DNA of 64,000 bases from Archivesica marissinica (taxonomy: Eukaryota > Mollusca > Bivalvia > Venerida > Vesicomyidae), in contig CM026403.1 of NCBI GenBank assembly GCA_014843695.1, positions 4,464,150-4,528,149 of the forward strand. Reading direction: 5' to 3'. The notes under the pieces were generated by a model. That model saw nothing but the letters and a program-made list of their open reading frames with translations. It had not been told where the DNA came from and did not search any database. Numbering within the stretch: the first letter of the stretch is position 1; every line of letters starts with the position of its first letter. The position numbers and the translations under genes were made by a program. Below, piece by piece: positions 20,612 through 35,652 of the stretch.

Positions 20612-21611
20612 NNNNNNNNNNNNNNNNNNNNNNNNNNNNNNNNNNNNNNNNNNNNNNNNNNNNNNNNNNNNNNNNNNNNNNNNNNNNNNNNNNNNNNNNN
20701 NNNNNNNNNNNNNNNNNNNNNNNNNNNNNNNNNNNNNNNNNNNNNNNNNNNNNNNNNNNNNNNNNNNNNNNNNNNNNNNNNNNNNNNNNNNNNNNNNNNN
20801 NNNNNNNNNNNNNNNNNNNNNNNNNNNNNNNNNNNNNNNNNNNNNNNNNNNNNNNNNNNNNNNNNNNNNNNNNNNNNNNNNNNNNNNNNNNNNNNNNNNN
20901 NNNNNNNNNNNNNNNNNNNNNNNNNNNNNNNNNNNNNNNNNNNNNNNNNNNNNNNNNNNNNNNNNNNNNNNNNNNNNNNNNNNNNNNNNNNNNNNNNNNN
21001 NNNNNNNNNNNNNNNNNNNNNNNNNNNNNNNNNNNNNNNNNNNNNNNNNNNNNNNNNNNNNNNNNNNNNNNNNNNNNNNNNNNNNNNNNNNNNNNNNNNN
21101 NNNNNNNNNNNNNNNNNNNNNNNNNNNNNNNNNNNNNNNNNNNNNNNNNNNNNNNNNNNNNNNNNNNNNNNNNNNNNNNNNNNNNNNNNNNNNNNNNNNN
21201 NNNNNNNNNNNNNNNNNNNNNNNNNNNNNNNNNNNNNNNNNNNNNNNNNNNNNNNNNNNNNNNNNNNNNNNNNNNNNNNNNNNNNNNNNNNNNNNNNNNN
21301 NNNNNNNNNNNNNNNNNNNNNNNNNNNNNNNNNNNNNNNNNNNNNNNNNNNNNNNNNNNNNNNNNNNNNNNNNNNNNNNNNNNNNNNNNNNNNNNNNNNN
21401 NNNNNNNNNNNNNNNNNNNNNNNNNNNNNNNNNNNNNNNNNNNNNNNNNNNNNNNNNNNNNNNNNNNNNNNNNNNNNNNNNNNNNNNNNNNNNNNNNNNN
21501 NNNNNNNNNNNNNNNNNNNNNNNNNNNNNNNNNNNNNNNNNNNNNNNNNNNNNNNNNNNNNNNNNNNNNNNNNNNNNNNNNNNNNNNNNNNNNNNNNNNN
21601 NNNNNNNNNNN
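20612..21611. other. Assembly gap (1,000 N)
   Basis: Exactly 1,000 Ns, a conventional placeholder size. It lies between the 3' LTR and the 51-bp array, so unknown amounts of both may be missing. Confidence 0.99.
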
Positions 21612-24600
21612 CATGACTTGTGAGGACATACATCATTGTCCATCAGTGTGACCTTGTCTACACATGACTTGTGAGGACATACATCATTGTCCATCAGTGT
21701 GACCTTGTGTACACATGACTTGTGAGGGCATACATCATTGTCCATCAGTGTGACCTTGTGCACACATGACTTGTGAGGACATACATCATTGCTCATCAGT
21801 GTGACCTTGTGTATACATGACTTGTGAGGACATACATCATTGTCCATCAGTGTGACCTTGTGTACACATGACTTGTGAGGACATACATCATTGTCCATCA
21901 GTGTGACCTTGAGTACACATGACTTGTGAGGACATACATCATTGTCCATCAGAGTGACCTTGTGTACACATGACTTGTGAGGACATACATCATTGTCCAT
22001 CAGTGTGACCTTGTCTACACATGACTTGTGAGGACATACATCATTGTCCATCAGTGTGACCTTGTGTACACATGACTTGTGAGGGCATACATCATTGTCC
22101 ATCAGTGTGACCTTGTGCACACATGACTTGTGAGGACATACATCATTGCCCATCAGTGTGACCTTGTGTATACATGACTTGTGAGGACATACATCATTGT
22201 CCATCAGTGTGACCTTGTGTACACATGACTTGTGAGGACATACATCATTGTCCATCAGTGTGACCTTGAGTACACATGACTTGTGAGGACATACATCATT
22301 GTCCATCAGTGTGACCTTGTGTACACATGACTTGTGAGGACATACATCATTGTCCATCAGTGTGACCTTGAGTAACATGACTTGTGAGGACATACATCAT
22401 TGTCCATCAGTGTGACCTTGTGTACACATGACTTGTGAGGACATACATCATTGTCCATCAGTGTGACCTTGTGTACACATGACTTGTGAGGACATACATC
22501 ATTGTCCATCAGTGTGACCTTGTGTACATACCATGACTTGTGAGGACATACATCATTGTCCATCAGTGTGACCTTGTGTACACATGACTTGTGAGGACAT
22601 ACATCATTGTCCATCAGTGTGACCTTGTGTACACATGACTTGTGAGGACATACATCATTGTCCATCAGTGTGACCTTGTGTACACATGACTTGTGAGGAC
22701 ATACATCATTGTCCATCAGTGTGACCTTGTGTATACATGACTTGTGAGGACATACATCATTGTCCATCAGTGTGACCTTGTGTACACATGACTTGTGAGG
22801 ACATACATCATTGTCCATCAGTGTGACCTTGTGTACACATGACTTGTGAGGACATACATCATTGTCCATCAGTGTGACCTTGAGTATGTACACATGACTT
22901 GTGAGGACATACATCATTGTCCATCAGTGTGACCTTGTGTATACATGACTTGTGAGGACATACATCATTGTCCATCAGTGTGACCTTGTGTACACATGAC
23001 TTGTGAGGGCATACATCATTGTCCATCAGTGTGACCTTGTGTATACATGACTTGTGAGGACATACATCATTGTCCATCAGTGTGACCTTGTGTACACATG
23101 ACTTGTGAGGACATACATCATTGTCCATCAGTGTGACCTTGTGTACACATGACTTGTGAGGACATACATCATTGTCCATCAGTGTGACCTTGAGTACACA
23201 TGACTTGTGAGGACATACATCATTGTCCATCAGTGTGACCTTGTGTACACATGACTTGTGAGGACATACATCATTGTCCATCAGTGTGACCTTGTGTACA
23301 CATGACTTGTGAGGACATACATCATTGTCCATCAGTGTGACCTTGTGTACACATGACTTGTGAGGACATACATCATTGTCCATCAGTGTGACCTTGTGTA
23401 CACATGACTTGTGAGGACATACATCATTGTCCATCAGTGTGACCTTGTGTACACATGACTTGTGAGGACATACATCATTGTCCATCAGTGTGACCTTGTG
23501 TACACATGACTTGTGAGGACATACATCATTGTCCATCAGTGTGACCTTGTGTACACATGACTTGTGAGGACATACATCATTGTCCATCAGTGTGACCTTG
23601 TGTACACATGACTTGTGAGGACATACATCATTGTCCATCAGTGTGACCTTGTGTACACATGACTTGTGAGGACATACATCATTGTCCATCAGTGTGACCT
23701 TGTGTACACATGACTTGTGAGGACATACATCATTGTCCATCAGTGTGACCTTGGTACATGTACACATGACTTGTGAGGACATACATCATTGTCCATCAGT
23801 GTGACCTTGTGTACACATGACTTGTGAGGACATACATCATTGTCCATCAGTGTGACCTTGTGTACACATGACTTGTGAGGACATACATCATTGTCCATCA
23901 GTGTGACCTTGTGTACACATGACTTGTGAGGACATACATCATTGTCCATCAGTGTGACCTTGTGTACACATGACTTGTGAGGACATACATCATTGTCCAT
24001 CAGTGTGACCTTGTGTACACATGACTTGTGAGGACATACATCATTGTCCATCAGTGTGACCTTGTGTACACATGACTTGTGAGGACATACATCATTGTCC
24101 ATCAGTGTGACCTTGTGTACACATGACTTGTGAGGACATACATCATTGTCCATCAGTGTGACCTTGTGTACACATGACTTGTGAGGACATACATCATTGT
24201 CCATCAGTGTGACCTTGTGTACACATGACTTGTGAGGACATACATCATTGTCCATCAGTGTGACCTTGTGTACACATGACTTGTGAGGACATACATCATT
24301 GTCCATCAGTGTGACCTTGTGTACACATGACTTGTGAGGACATACATCATTGTCCATCAGTGTGACCTTGTGTACATACACATGACTTGTGAGGACATAC
24401 ATCATTGTCCATCAGTGTGACCTTGTGTATACATGACTTGTGAGGACATACACCATTGCCCATCAGTGTGACCTTGAGTACATGTACACATGACTTGTGA
24501 GGACATACATCATTGTCCATCAGTGTGACCTTGTGTATACATGACTCATGAGGACATACATCATTGTTCATCAGTGTGACCTTGTGTACACATGACTTGT

Positions 24601-27600
24601 GAGGACATACATCATTGTCCATCAGAGTGACCTTGTGTACACATGACTTGTGAGGACATACATCATTGTCCATCAGTGTGACCTTGTGTACACATGACTT
24701 GTGAGGACATACATCATTGTCCATCAGTGTGACCTTGTGTACACATGACTTGTGAGGACATACATCATTGTCCATCAGTGTGACCTTGTGTACACATGAC
24801 TTGTGAGGACATACATCATTGCCCATCAGTGTGACCTTGTGTATACATGACTTGTGAGGACATACATCATTGTCCATCAGTGTGACCTTGAGTACACATG
24901 ACTTGTGAGGACATACATCATTGTCCATCAGTGTGACCTTGTGTACACATGACTTGTGAGGACATACATCATTGTCCATCAGTGTGACCTTGAGTACACA
25001 TGACTTGTGAGGACATACATCATTGTCCATCAGTGTGACCTTGAGTACACATGACTTGTGAGGACATACATCATTGTCCATCAGTGTGACCTTGAGTACA
25101 CATGACTTGTGAGGACATACATCATTGTCCATCAGTGTGACCTTGTGTACACATGACTTGTGAGGACATACATCATTGTCCACCAGTGTGACCTTGAGTA
25201 CACATGACTTGTGAGGACATACATCATTGTCCATCAGTGTGACCTTGTGTACATGTACACATGACTTGTGAGGACATACATCATTGTCCATCAGTGTGAC
25301 CTTGAGTACATGTACACATGACTTGTGAGGACATACATCATTGTCCATCAGTGTGACCTTGTGTATACATGACTTGTGAGGACATACATCATTGTCCATC
25401 AGTGTGACCTTGTGTATACATGACTTGTGAGGACATACATCATTGTCCATCAGTGTGACCTTGAGTACATGTACACATGACTTGTGAGGACATACATCAT
25501 TGTCCATCAGTGTGACCTTGAGTACATGTACGCATGACTTGTGAGGATATACATCATTGTCCATCAGTGTGACCTTGTGTACATGTACACATGACTTGTG
25601 AGGGCATACATCATTGTCCATCAGTGTGCCCTTGAGTACATGTACACATGACTTGTGAGGGCATACATCATTGTCCATCAGTGTGACCTTGTGTACACAT
25701 GACTTGTGAGGACATACATCATTGTCCATCAGTGTGACCTTGAGTACATGTACACATGACTTGTGAGGACATACATCATTGTCCATCAGTGTGACCTTGT
25801 GTATACATGACTTGTGAGGACATACACCATTGCCCATCAGTGTGACCTTGTGTATACATGACTTGTGAGGACATACATCATTGCTCATCAGTGTGACCTT
25901 GTGTACACATGACTTGTGAGGGCATACATCATTGTCCATCAGTGTGACCTTGTGTATACATGACTTGTGAGGACATACATCACTGTCCATCAGTGTGACC
26001 TTGTGTACACATGACTTGTGAGGACATACATCATTGTCCATCAGTGTGACCTTGTGTACACATGACTTGTGAGGACATACATCATTGTCCATCAGTGTGA
26101 CCTTGAGTACACATGACTTGTGAGGACATACATCATTGTCCATCAGTGTGACCTTGTGTACACATGACTTGTGAGGACATACATCATTGTCCATCAGTGT
26201 GACCTTGTGTACACATGACTTGTGAGGACATACATCATTGTCCATCAGTGTGACCTTGTGTACACATGACTTGTGAGGACATACATCATTGTCCATCAGT
26301 GTGACCTTGTGTACACATGACTTGTGAGGACATACATCATTGTCCATCAGTGTGACCTTGTGTACACATGACTTGTGAGGACATACATCATTGTCCATCA
26401 GTGTGACCTTGTGTACACATGACTTGTGAGGACATACATCATTGTCCATCAGTGTGACCTTGTGTACACATGACTTGTGAGGACATACATCATTGTCCAT
26501 CAGTGTGACCTTGTGTACACATGACTTGTGAGGACATACATCATTGTCCATCAGTGTGACCTTGTGTACACATGACTTGTGAGGACATACATCATTGTCC
26601 ATCAGTGTGACCTTGTGTACACATGACTTGTGAGGACATACATCATTGTCCATCAGTGTGACCTTGTGTACACATGACTTGTGAGGACATACATCATTGT
26701 CCATCAGTGTGACCTTGTGTACACATGACTTGTGAGGACATACATCATTGTCCATCAGTGTGACCTTGTGTACACATGACTTGTGAGGACATACATCATT
26801 GTCCATCAGTGTGACCTTGAGTACACATGACTTGTGAGGACATACATCATTGTCCATCAGTGTGACCTTGTGTACACATGACTTGTGAGGACATACATCA
26901 TTGTCCATCAGTGTGACCTTGTGTACACATGACTTGTGAGGACATACATCATTGTCCATCAGTGTGACCTTGAGTACACATGACTTGTGAGGACATACAT
27001 CATTGTCCATCAGTGTGACCTTGTGTACACATGACTTGTGAGGACATACATCATTGTCCATCAGTGTGACCTTGTGTACACATGACTTGTGAGGACATAC
27101 ATCATTGTCCACCAGTGTGACCTTGTGTACACATGACTTGTGAGGACATACATCATTGTCCATCAGTGTGACCTTGAGTACATGTACACATGACTTGTGA
27201 GGACATACATCATTGTCCATCAGTGTGACCTTGAGTACATGTACACATGACTTGTGAGGACATACATCATTGTCCATCAGTGTGACCTTGTGTATACATG
27301 ACTTGTGAGGACATACATCATTGTCCATCAGTGTGACCTTGTGTATACATGACTTGTGAGGACATACATCATTGTCCATCAGTGTGACCTTGAGTACATG
27401 TACACATGACTTGTGAGGACATACATCATTGTCCATCAGTGTGACCTTGAGTACATGTACACATGACTTGTGAGGACATACATCATTGTCCATCAGTGTG
27501 ACCTTGAGTACATGTACACATGACTTGTGAGGATATACATCATTGTCCATCAGTGTGACCTTGTGTACATGTACACATGACTTGTGAGGGCATACATCAT

Positions 27601-29765
27601 TGTCCATCAGTGTGACCTTGAGTACATGTACACATGACTTGTGAGGGCATACATCATTGTCCATCAGTGTGACCTTGTGTACACATGACTTGTGAGGACA
27701 TACATCATTGTCCATCAGTGTGACCTTGAGTACATGTACACATGACTTGTGAGGACATACATCATTGTCCATCAGTGTGACCTTGTGTATACATGACTTG
27801 TGAGGACATACATCATTGTCCATCAGTGTGACCTTGTGTATACATGACTTGTGAGGACATACATCATTGTCCATCAGTGTGACCTTGTGTACACATGACT
27901 TGTGAGGGCATACATCATTGTCCATCAGTGTGACCTTGTGTACACATGACTTGTGAGGACATACATCATTGTCCATCAGTGTGACCTTGTGTACACATGA
28001 CTTGTGAGGACATACATCATTGTCCATCAGTGTGACCTTGTGTACACATGACTTGTGAGGACATACATCATTGTCCATCAGTGTGACCTTGTGTACACAT
28101 GACTTGTGAGGACATACATCATTGTCCATCAGTGTGACCTTGAGTACACATGACTTGTGAGGACATACATCATTGTCCATCAGTGTGACCTTGAGTACAC
28201 ATGACTTGTGAGGACATACATCATTGTCCATCAGTGTGACCTTGTGTACACATGACTTGTGAGGACATACATCATTGTCCATCAGTGTGACCTTGTGTAC
28301 ACATGACTTGTGAGGACATACATCATTGTCCACCAGTGTGACCTTGAGTACACATGACTTGTGAGGACATACATCATTGTCCATCAGTGTGACCTTGAGT
28401 ACACATGACTTGTGAGGACATACATCATTGTCCATCAGTGTGACCTTGTGTACACATGACTTGTGAGGACATACATCATTGTCCATCAGTGTGACCTTGT
28501 GTACACATGACTTGTGAGGACATACATCATTGTCCATCAGTGTGACCTTGTGTACACATGACTTGTGAGGACATACATCATTGTCCATCAGTGTGACCTT
28601 GAGTACATGTACACATGACTTGTGAGGACATACATCATTGTCCATCAGTGTGACCTTGAGTACATGTACACATGACTTGTGAGGACATACATCATTGTCC
28701 ATCAGTGTGACCTTGTGTATACATGACTTGTGAGGACATACATCATTGTCCATCAGTGTGACCTTGTGTATACATGACTTGTGAGGACATACATCATTGT
28801 CCATCAGTGTGACCTTGAGTACATGTACACATGACTTGTGAGGACATACATCATTGTCCATCAGTGTGACCTTGAGTACATGTACATGTTTGTACACATG
28901 ACTTGTGAGGACATACATCATTGTCCATCAGTGTGACCTTGAGTACATGTACACATGACTTGTGAGGACATACATCATTGTCCATCAGTGTGACCTTGTG
29001 TATACATGACTTGTGAGGACATACACCATTGCCCATCAGTGTGACCTTGTGTATACATGACTTGTGAGGACATACATCATTGTTCATCAGTGTGACCTTG
29101 TGTACACATGACTTGTGAGGGCATACATCATTGTCCATCAGTGTGACCTTGTGTATACATGACTTGTGAGGACATACATCATTGTCCATCAGTGTGACCT
29201 TGTGTACACATGACTTGTGAGGACATACATCATTGTCCATCAGTGTGACCTTGTGTACACATGACTTGTGAGGACATACATCATTGTCCATAAGTGTGAC
29301 CTTGTGTACACATGACTTGTGAGGACATACATCATTGTCCATCAGTGTGATCATTGTCCATCAGTGTGACCTTGAGTACATGTACACATGACTTGTGAGG
29401 GCATACATCATTGTCCATCAGTGTGACCTTGTGTACACATGACTTGTGAGGGCATACATCATTGTCCATCAGTGCTACCTTGTGTACACATGACTTGTGA
29501 GGACATATATCATTGTCCATCAGTGTGACCTTGTGTACACATGACTTGTGAGGACATACATCATTTTCCACCAGTGTGACCTTGTGTACACATGACTTGT
29601 GAGGACATACATCATTGTCCATCAGTGTGACCTTGTGTACACATGACTTGTGAGGACATACATCATTGTCCATCAGTGTGACCTTGAGTACATGTACACA
29701 TGACTTGTGAGGGCATACATCATTGTCCATCAGTGTGACCTTGAGTACATGTACACATGACTTGA
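21612..29765. repeat. 51-bp minisatellite, about 155 visible copies
   Basis: The unit core is ACTTGTGAGGACATAC. Longer 57-bp units carry an extra GTACAT. Both edges of each unit keep frame (51 = 17 codons), so very long false open frames run along the minus strand, even across the Ns. Variant units (GAGGATATAC at about 25545 and 27530; paired GAGGGCATAC units at about 25600 and 27580) recur about 1,985 bp apart, showing a large internal duplication. The array is cut on the left by the gap. Confidence 0.97.
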
Positions 29766-29774
29766 GGACATATA

Positions 29775-31070
29775 GCGGTGCCCACAGAGAACTATTATTA
29801 ACCTCTGGTGCCCACAGAGAACCACCCTTACCCTCCGGTGCCCACAGAGAACCACCCTTACCCTCCGGTGCCCACAGAGAACCAACCTTACCCTCCAGTG
29901 CCCACAGAAAACCACCCTTACCCTCCGGTGCCCACAGAGAACCAACCTTACCCTCCGGTGCCCACAGAGAACCACCCTTACCCTCCATTGCCCACAGAGA
30001 ACCAACCTTACCCTCCGGTGCCCGCAGAGAACTATTCTTAACCTCTGGTGCCCACAGAGAACCACCCTTACCCTCCGGTGCCCACAGAGAACCACCCTTA
30101 CCCTCCGGTGCCCACAGAGAACCAACCTTACCTTCCGGTGCCCACAGAGAACCACCCTTACCCTCCGGTGCCCACAGAGAACTAACCTTACCCTCCGGTG
30201 CCCACAGAGAACCACCCTTACCCTCCGGTGCCCACAGAGAACCAACCTTACCCTCTGGTGCCCACAGAGAACCACCCTTACCCTCCGGTGCCCACAGAGA
30301 ACCAACCTTACCCTCCGGTGCCCACAGAGAACCACCCTTACCCTCCATTGCCCACAGAGAACCAACCTTACCCTCCGGTGCCCGCAGAGAACTATTCTTA
30401 ACCTCTGGTGCCCACAGAGAACCACCCTTACCCTCCGGTGCCCACAGAGAACCAACCTTACCTTCCGGTGCCCACAGAGAACCCCCTTACCCTCCGGTGC
30501 CCACAGAGAACTAACCTTACCCTCCGGTGCCCACAGAGAACCACCCTTACCCTCCGGTGCCCACAGAGAACCAACCTTACCCTCTGGTGCCCACAGAGAA
30601 CCACCCTTACCCTCCAGTGCCCACAGAGAACCAACCTTACCCTCCGGTGCCCACAGAGAACCAACCTTACCCTCCGATGCCCACATATAACTATTCTTAA
30701 CCTCTGGTGCCCACAGGGAACCAACCTTACCCTCCGGTGCCCACAAAGAACAATTCTTAACCTCCGGTGCCCACAGCGAACCAACCTTACCCTCTGGTGC
30801 CCACATAGAACTATTCTTACGCTCTGGTGCTCACAGAGAACCATTCTTACGCTCTGGTGCCCACAGAGAACCATTCTTACTCTCTGGTGCCAACAAAGAA
30901 CCATTGTTAACCTCCGGTGCCCACAGGGAACCAACCTTACCCTCCAGTGCCCACGGGGAACCAAACATACCCTCTGTTGCCGACAAGAGAACCATTCTTA
31001 CCCTCCTGTACCCACAGAGAACCATCCTTGCCCTCCAGTGCCCACAGAGAACCATCCATGCCCTCCGGTG
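29775..31070. repeat. 30-bp minisatellite, about 43 copies, with 360-bp higher-order repeat
   Basis: The unit core is GGTGCCCACAGAGAACCA, mainly alternating ACCAACC and ACCACCC forms. The rare pair CTCCATTGCCC plus GTGCCCGCAGAG occurs at about 29985-30030 and again about 30345-30390, 360 bp (12 units) apart. The array grows more degenerate after 30680. Several frames are open because the unit is 10 codons long. One reads as a Pro/Tyr-rich decapeptide repeat, which I regard as accidental. Confidence 0.95.
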
Positions 31071-31579
31071 CCCCCATCCCCTCTCATCTCATGCAAGTAA
31101 AGTCGCCTGCCCCACTCAGCAAGAAATCAACATTTCCCTGGCACACATAGCTATACCTGAAGTGTTAATGGTTCTGTAGGGACAATCCATCCAGTACAAG
31201 TCTAGTACTCCATGTATCATCCAGGCTGTGTTCCAAATACTACCAGTCAAATGCAATCACAGACAGTGGCTGCTTAGCTCAGGTGGCTGCTTAATAGAGG
31301 TCAAATTTATAATAATACAACATATTGGGAATCTGTAAACGAGCTGCTTAATACAGGTTGGCTGCTTAATGGCAGTGACCACAAACACCGGTTTGACTGT
31401 AGTGGAGATGGGAGTTGGTTCTAATAGTAAGAAATAACTACTTACTAGTACATTTAATGCTGTCGGAATTAGTTATATAGCATTTAGATTGGTACATGGT
31501 ACGTGACTCCTTTTACACCTGGTGTATTAAAGTTATGATTGTTATATATGAATAGTGTAATCACCACTCATAGCATACA
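31071..31579. other. No gene recognised between arrays
   Basis: Unique-looking sequence with a short internal similarity (GGCTGCTTAAT-type motif three times at about 31268-31370). No exon of the septin N-terminus could be found here. Confidence 0.45.
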
Positions 31580-34500
31580 TGTATGTACAATACCTATACC
31601 ATAGATCAGGGTATGTACAATACATATACCGTAGATCAGGGTATGTACAATACCTATACTGTAGATCAGGGTATGTACAATACCTATACCATAGATCAGG
31701 GTATGTACAATACCTATACTGTAGATCAGGGTATGTACAATACCTATACCGTAGATCAGGGTATGTACAATACCTATACTGTAGATCAGGGTATGTACAA
31801 TACATATACCATAGATCAGGGTATGTACAATACCTATACCATAGATCAGGGTATGTACAATACATATACTGTAGATCAGGGTATGTACAATACCTATACC
31901 ATAGATCAGGGTATGTACAATACATATACTGTAGATCAGGGTATGTACAATACCTATACTGTAGATCAGGGTATGTACAATACCTATGCCATAGATCAGG
32001 GTATGTACAATACCTATACTGTAGATCAGGGTATGTACAATACATATACTGTAGATCAGGGTATGTACAATACATATACCATAGATCAGGGTATGTACAA
32101 TACCTATACCATAGATCAGGGTATGTACAATACCTATACTGTAGATCAGGGTATGTACAATACCTATACTGTAGATCAGGGTATGTACAATACATATACC
32201 ATAGATCAGGGTATGTACAATACATATACCATAGATCAGGGTATGTACAATACCTATACTGTAGATCAGGGTATGTACAATACCTATGCCATAGATCAGG
32301 GTATGTACAATACATATACCATAGATCAGGGTATGTACAATACCTATACTGTAGATCAGGGTATGTACAATACCTATACCATAGATCAGGGTATGTACAA
32401 TACCTATACCATAGATCAGGGTATGTACAATACCTATACTGTAGATCAGGGTATGTACAATACATATACCATAGATCAGGGTATGTACAATACCTATACC
32501 ATAGATCAGGGTATGTACAATACCTATACTGTAGATCAGGGTATGTACAATACCTATACTGTAGATCAGGGTATGTACAATACCTATACTGTAGATCAGG
32601 GTATGTACAATACATATACTGTAGATCAGGGTATGTACAATACATATACCATAGATCAGGGTATGTACAATACCTATACCATAGATCAGGGTATGTACAA
32701 TACCTATACTGTAGATCAGGGTATGTACAATACCTATACTGTAGATCAGGGTATGTACAATACCTATACTGTAGATCAGGGTATGTACAATACATATACT
32801 GTAGATCAGGGTATGTACAATACATATACCATAGATCAGGGTATGTACAATACCTATACCATAGATCAGGGTATGTACAATACCTATACTGTAGATCAGG
32901 GTATGTACAATACCTATACCGTAGATCAGGGTATGTACAATACCTATACTGTAGATCAGGGTATGTACAATACATATACTGTAGATCAGGGTATGTACAA
33001 TACCTATACCATAGATCAGGGTATGTACAATACCTATACCATAGATCAGGGTATGTACAATACCTATACTGTAGATCAGGGTATGTACAATACCTATGCC
33101 ATAGATCAGGGTATGTACAATACCTATACTGTAGATCAGGGTATGTACAATACCTATACCATAGATCAGGGTATGTACAATACCTATACTGTAGATCAGG
33201 GTATGTACAATACATATACCATAGATCAGGGTATGTACAATACCTATACTGTAGATCAGGGTATGTACAATACCTATGCCATAGATCAGGGTATGTACAA
33301 TACATACTGTAGATCAGGGTATGTACAATACCTATACCATAGATCAGGGTATGTACAATACCTATACCATAGATCAGGGTATGTACAATACCTATACTGT
33401 AGATCAGGGTATGTACAATACCTATACTGTAGATCAGGGTATGTACAATACCATATACAATGATCAGGGTATGTACAATACCTATACCATATGTACAATA
33501 CCTATACCATAGATCAGGGTATGTACAATACCTATACTGTAGATCAGGGTATGTACAATACATATACCATAGATCAGGGTATGTACAATTTACCTATACT
33601 GTAGATCAGGGTATGTACAATACTTGGGTTTTACAATACCTATACCATAGATCAGGGTATGTACAATACCTATACACAGGGTATGTACAATACTTATAGT
33701 CAGGGTTGTAGATCAGGGTATGTACAATACATACTGTAGATCAGGGTATGTACAATACCTATACCATAGATCAGGGTATGTACAATACTGTCAGGGTATG
33801 TACATACTCTTGCAATAGATCAGGGTATGTACAATACCTATACTGTAGATCAGGGTATGTACAATACATATATAGATCAGGGTATGTACAATACCTGTGA
33901 TCAGGGTATGTACAATACCTATACTGTAGATCAGGGTATGTACAATACATATACATAGGGTATGTACAGATCAGGGTATGTACAATACCATAGATCAGGG
34001 TATGTACAATACTATAGATCAGGGTATGTACAATACATATACATAGATCAGGGTATGTACAATACCTATACCTAGATCAGGGTATGTACATACAATACCT
34101 ATACCATAGATCAGGGTATGTACAATACATATACTGTAGATCAGGGTATGTACAATACCTATACCATAGATCAGGGTATGTACAATACCTATACCATAGA
34201 TCAGGGTATGTACAATACCTATACTGTAGATCAGGGTATGTACAATACCTATACCATAGATCAGGGTATGTACAATACCTATACTGTAGATCAGGGTATG
34301 TACAATACCTATACCGTAGATCAGGGTATGTACAATACCTATACCATAGATCAGGGTATGTACAATACCTATACCATAGATCAGGGTATGTACAATACCT
34401 ATACTGTAGATCAGGGTATGTACAATACCTATACCGTAATCAGGGTATGTACAATACCTATACTGTAGATCAGGGTATGTACAATACCTATACTGTAGAT

Positions 34501-35511
34501 CAGGGTATGTACAATACCTATACTGTAGATCAGGGTATGTACAATACCTATGCCATAGATCAGGGTATGTACAATACCTATACTGTAGATCAGGGTATGT
34601 ACAATACCTATACCATAGATCAGGGTATGTACAATACCTATACTGTAGATCAGGGTATGTACAATACCTATACCATAGATCAGGGTATGTACAATACCTA
34701 TACTGTAGATCAGGGTATGTACAATACCTATACCATAGATCAGGGTATGTACAATACCTATACTGTAGATCAGGGTATGTACAATACCTATACCATAGAT
34801 CAGGGTATGTACAATACATATACTGTAGATCAGGGTATGTACAATACCTATACCATAGATCAGGGTATGTACAATACCTATACCGTAGATCAGGGTATGT
34901 ACAATACCTATGCCATAGATCAGGGTATGTACAATACCTATACTGTAGATCAGGGTATGTACAATACATATACCATAGATCAGGGTATGTACAATACCTA
35001 TACCATAGATCAGGGTATGTACAATACCTATACCATAGATCAGGGTATGTACAATACCTATACTGTAGATCAGGGTATGTACAATACATATACCATAGAT
35101 CAGGGTATGTACAATACCTATACCATAGATCAGGGTATGTACAATACCTATACTGTAGATCAGGGTATGTACAATACCTATACCATAGATCAGGGTATGT
35201 ACAATACCTATACTGTAGATCAGGGTATGTACAATACATATACCATAGATCAGGGTATGTACAATACATATACCATAGATCAGGGTATGTACAATACCTA
35301 TACCATAGATCAGGGTATGTACAATACCTATACCGTAGATCAGGGTATGTACAATACCTATACCATAGATCAGGGTATGTACAATACCTATACCATAGAT
35401 CAGGGTATGTACAATACCTATACTGTAGATCAGGGTATGTACAATACCTATACCATAGATCAGGGTATGTACAATACCTATACCATAGATCAGGGTATGT
35501 ACAATACCTAG
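31580..35511. repeat. 30-bp minisatellite, about 130 copies, with disordered middle
   Basis: The unit core is GATCAGGGTATGTACAATAC. Units differ mainly in the segment before GATC (CTATACTGTA, CTATACCATA, CATATACCATA, TATGCCATA, TATACCGTA). Register is perfect at 31580-33300 and 34440-35511. Between about 33300 and 34440 there are several frame slips, and about 33440-34090 is heavily disrupted by indels and truncated units. Open frames on both strands are a by-product of the period. Confidence 0.97.
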
Positions 35512-35652
35512 ACATCGTTCTTTGTTTCTACCATACAGACATCGTTCTTCGTTTCTACCATACAGACATCGTTCTTTGTTTCTACCATACATACATCGTT
35601 CTTCGTTTCTACCATACAGACATCGTTCTTCGTTTCTACCATATAAACATTG
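35512..35652. repeat. 27-bp minisatellite, about 5 copies, just upstream of septin exon 1
   Basis: The unit core is ACATCGTTCTTCGTTTCTAC. It abuts the 30-bp array on its left and ends about 50 bp before the splice acceptor at 35704. Confidence 0.9.

Noticed and set aside
24347..28921. 1,524-codon minus-strand open frame with a 17-residue repeat
   Set aside because: It is the stop-free frame of a 51-bp minisatellite (51 = 17 codons). Variation does not favour synonymous sites, and other frames bridge the N gap. No signal peptide or unique domain.
21612..29765. CRISPR-like array of regular repeats
   Set aside because: There are no variable spacers between repeats; the units are contiguous tandem copies in a eukaryotic genome.
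29808..30401. Pro/Tyr-rich decapeptide frame resembling a structural or adhesive repeat protein
   Set aside because: The same DNA is open in other frames, there is no secretion signal or unique coding flank, and the array degenerates at its right end with stops.
31542..33563. Long open frames on both strands of the 30-bp array
   Set aside because: Several frames on both strands are open at once, which is a property of the repeat unit and not of a gene.
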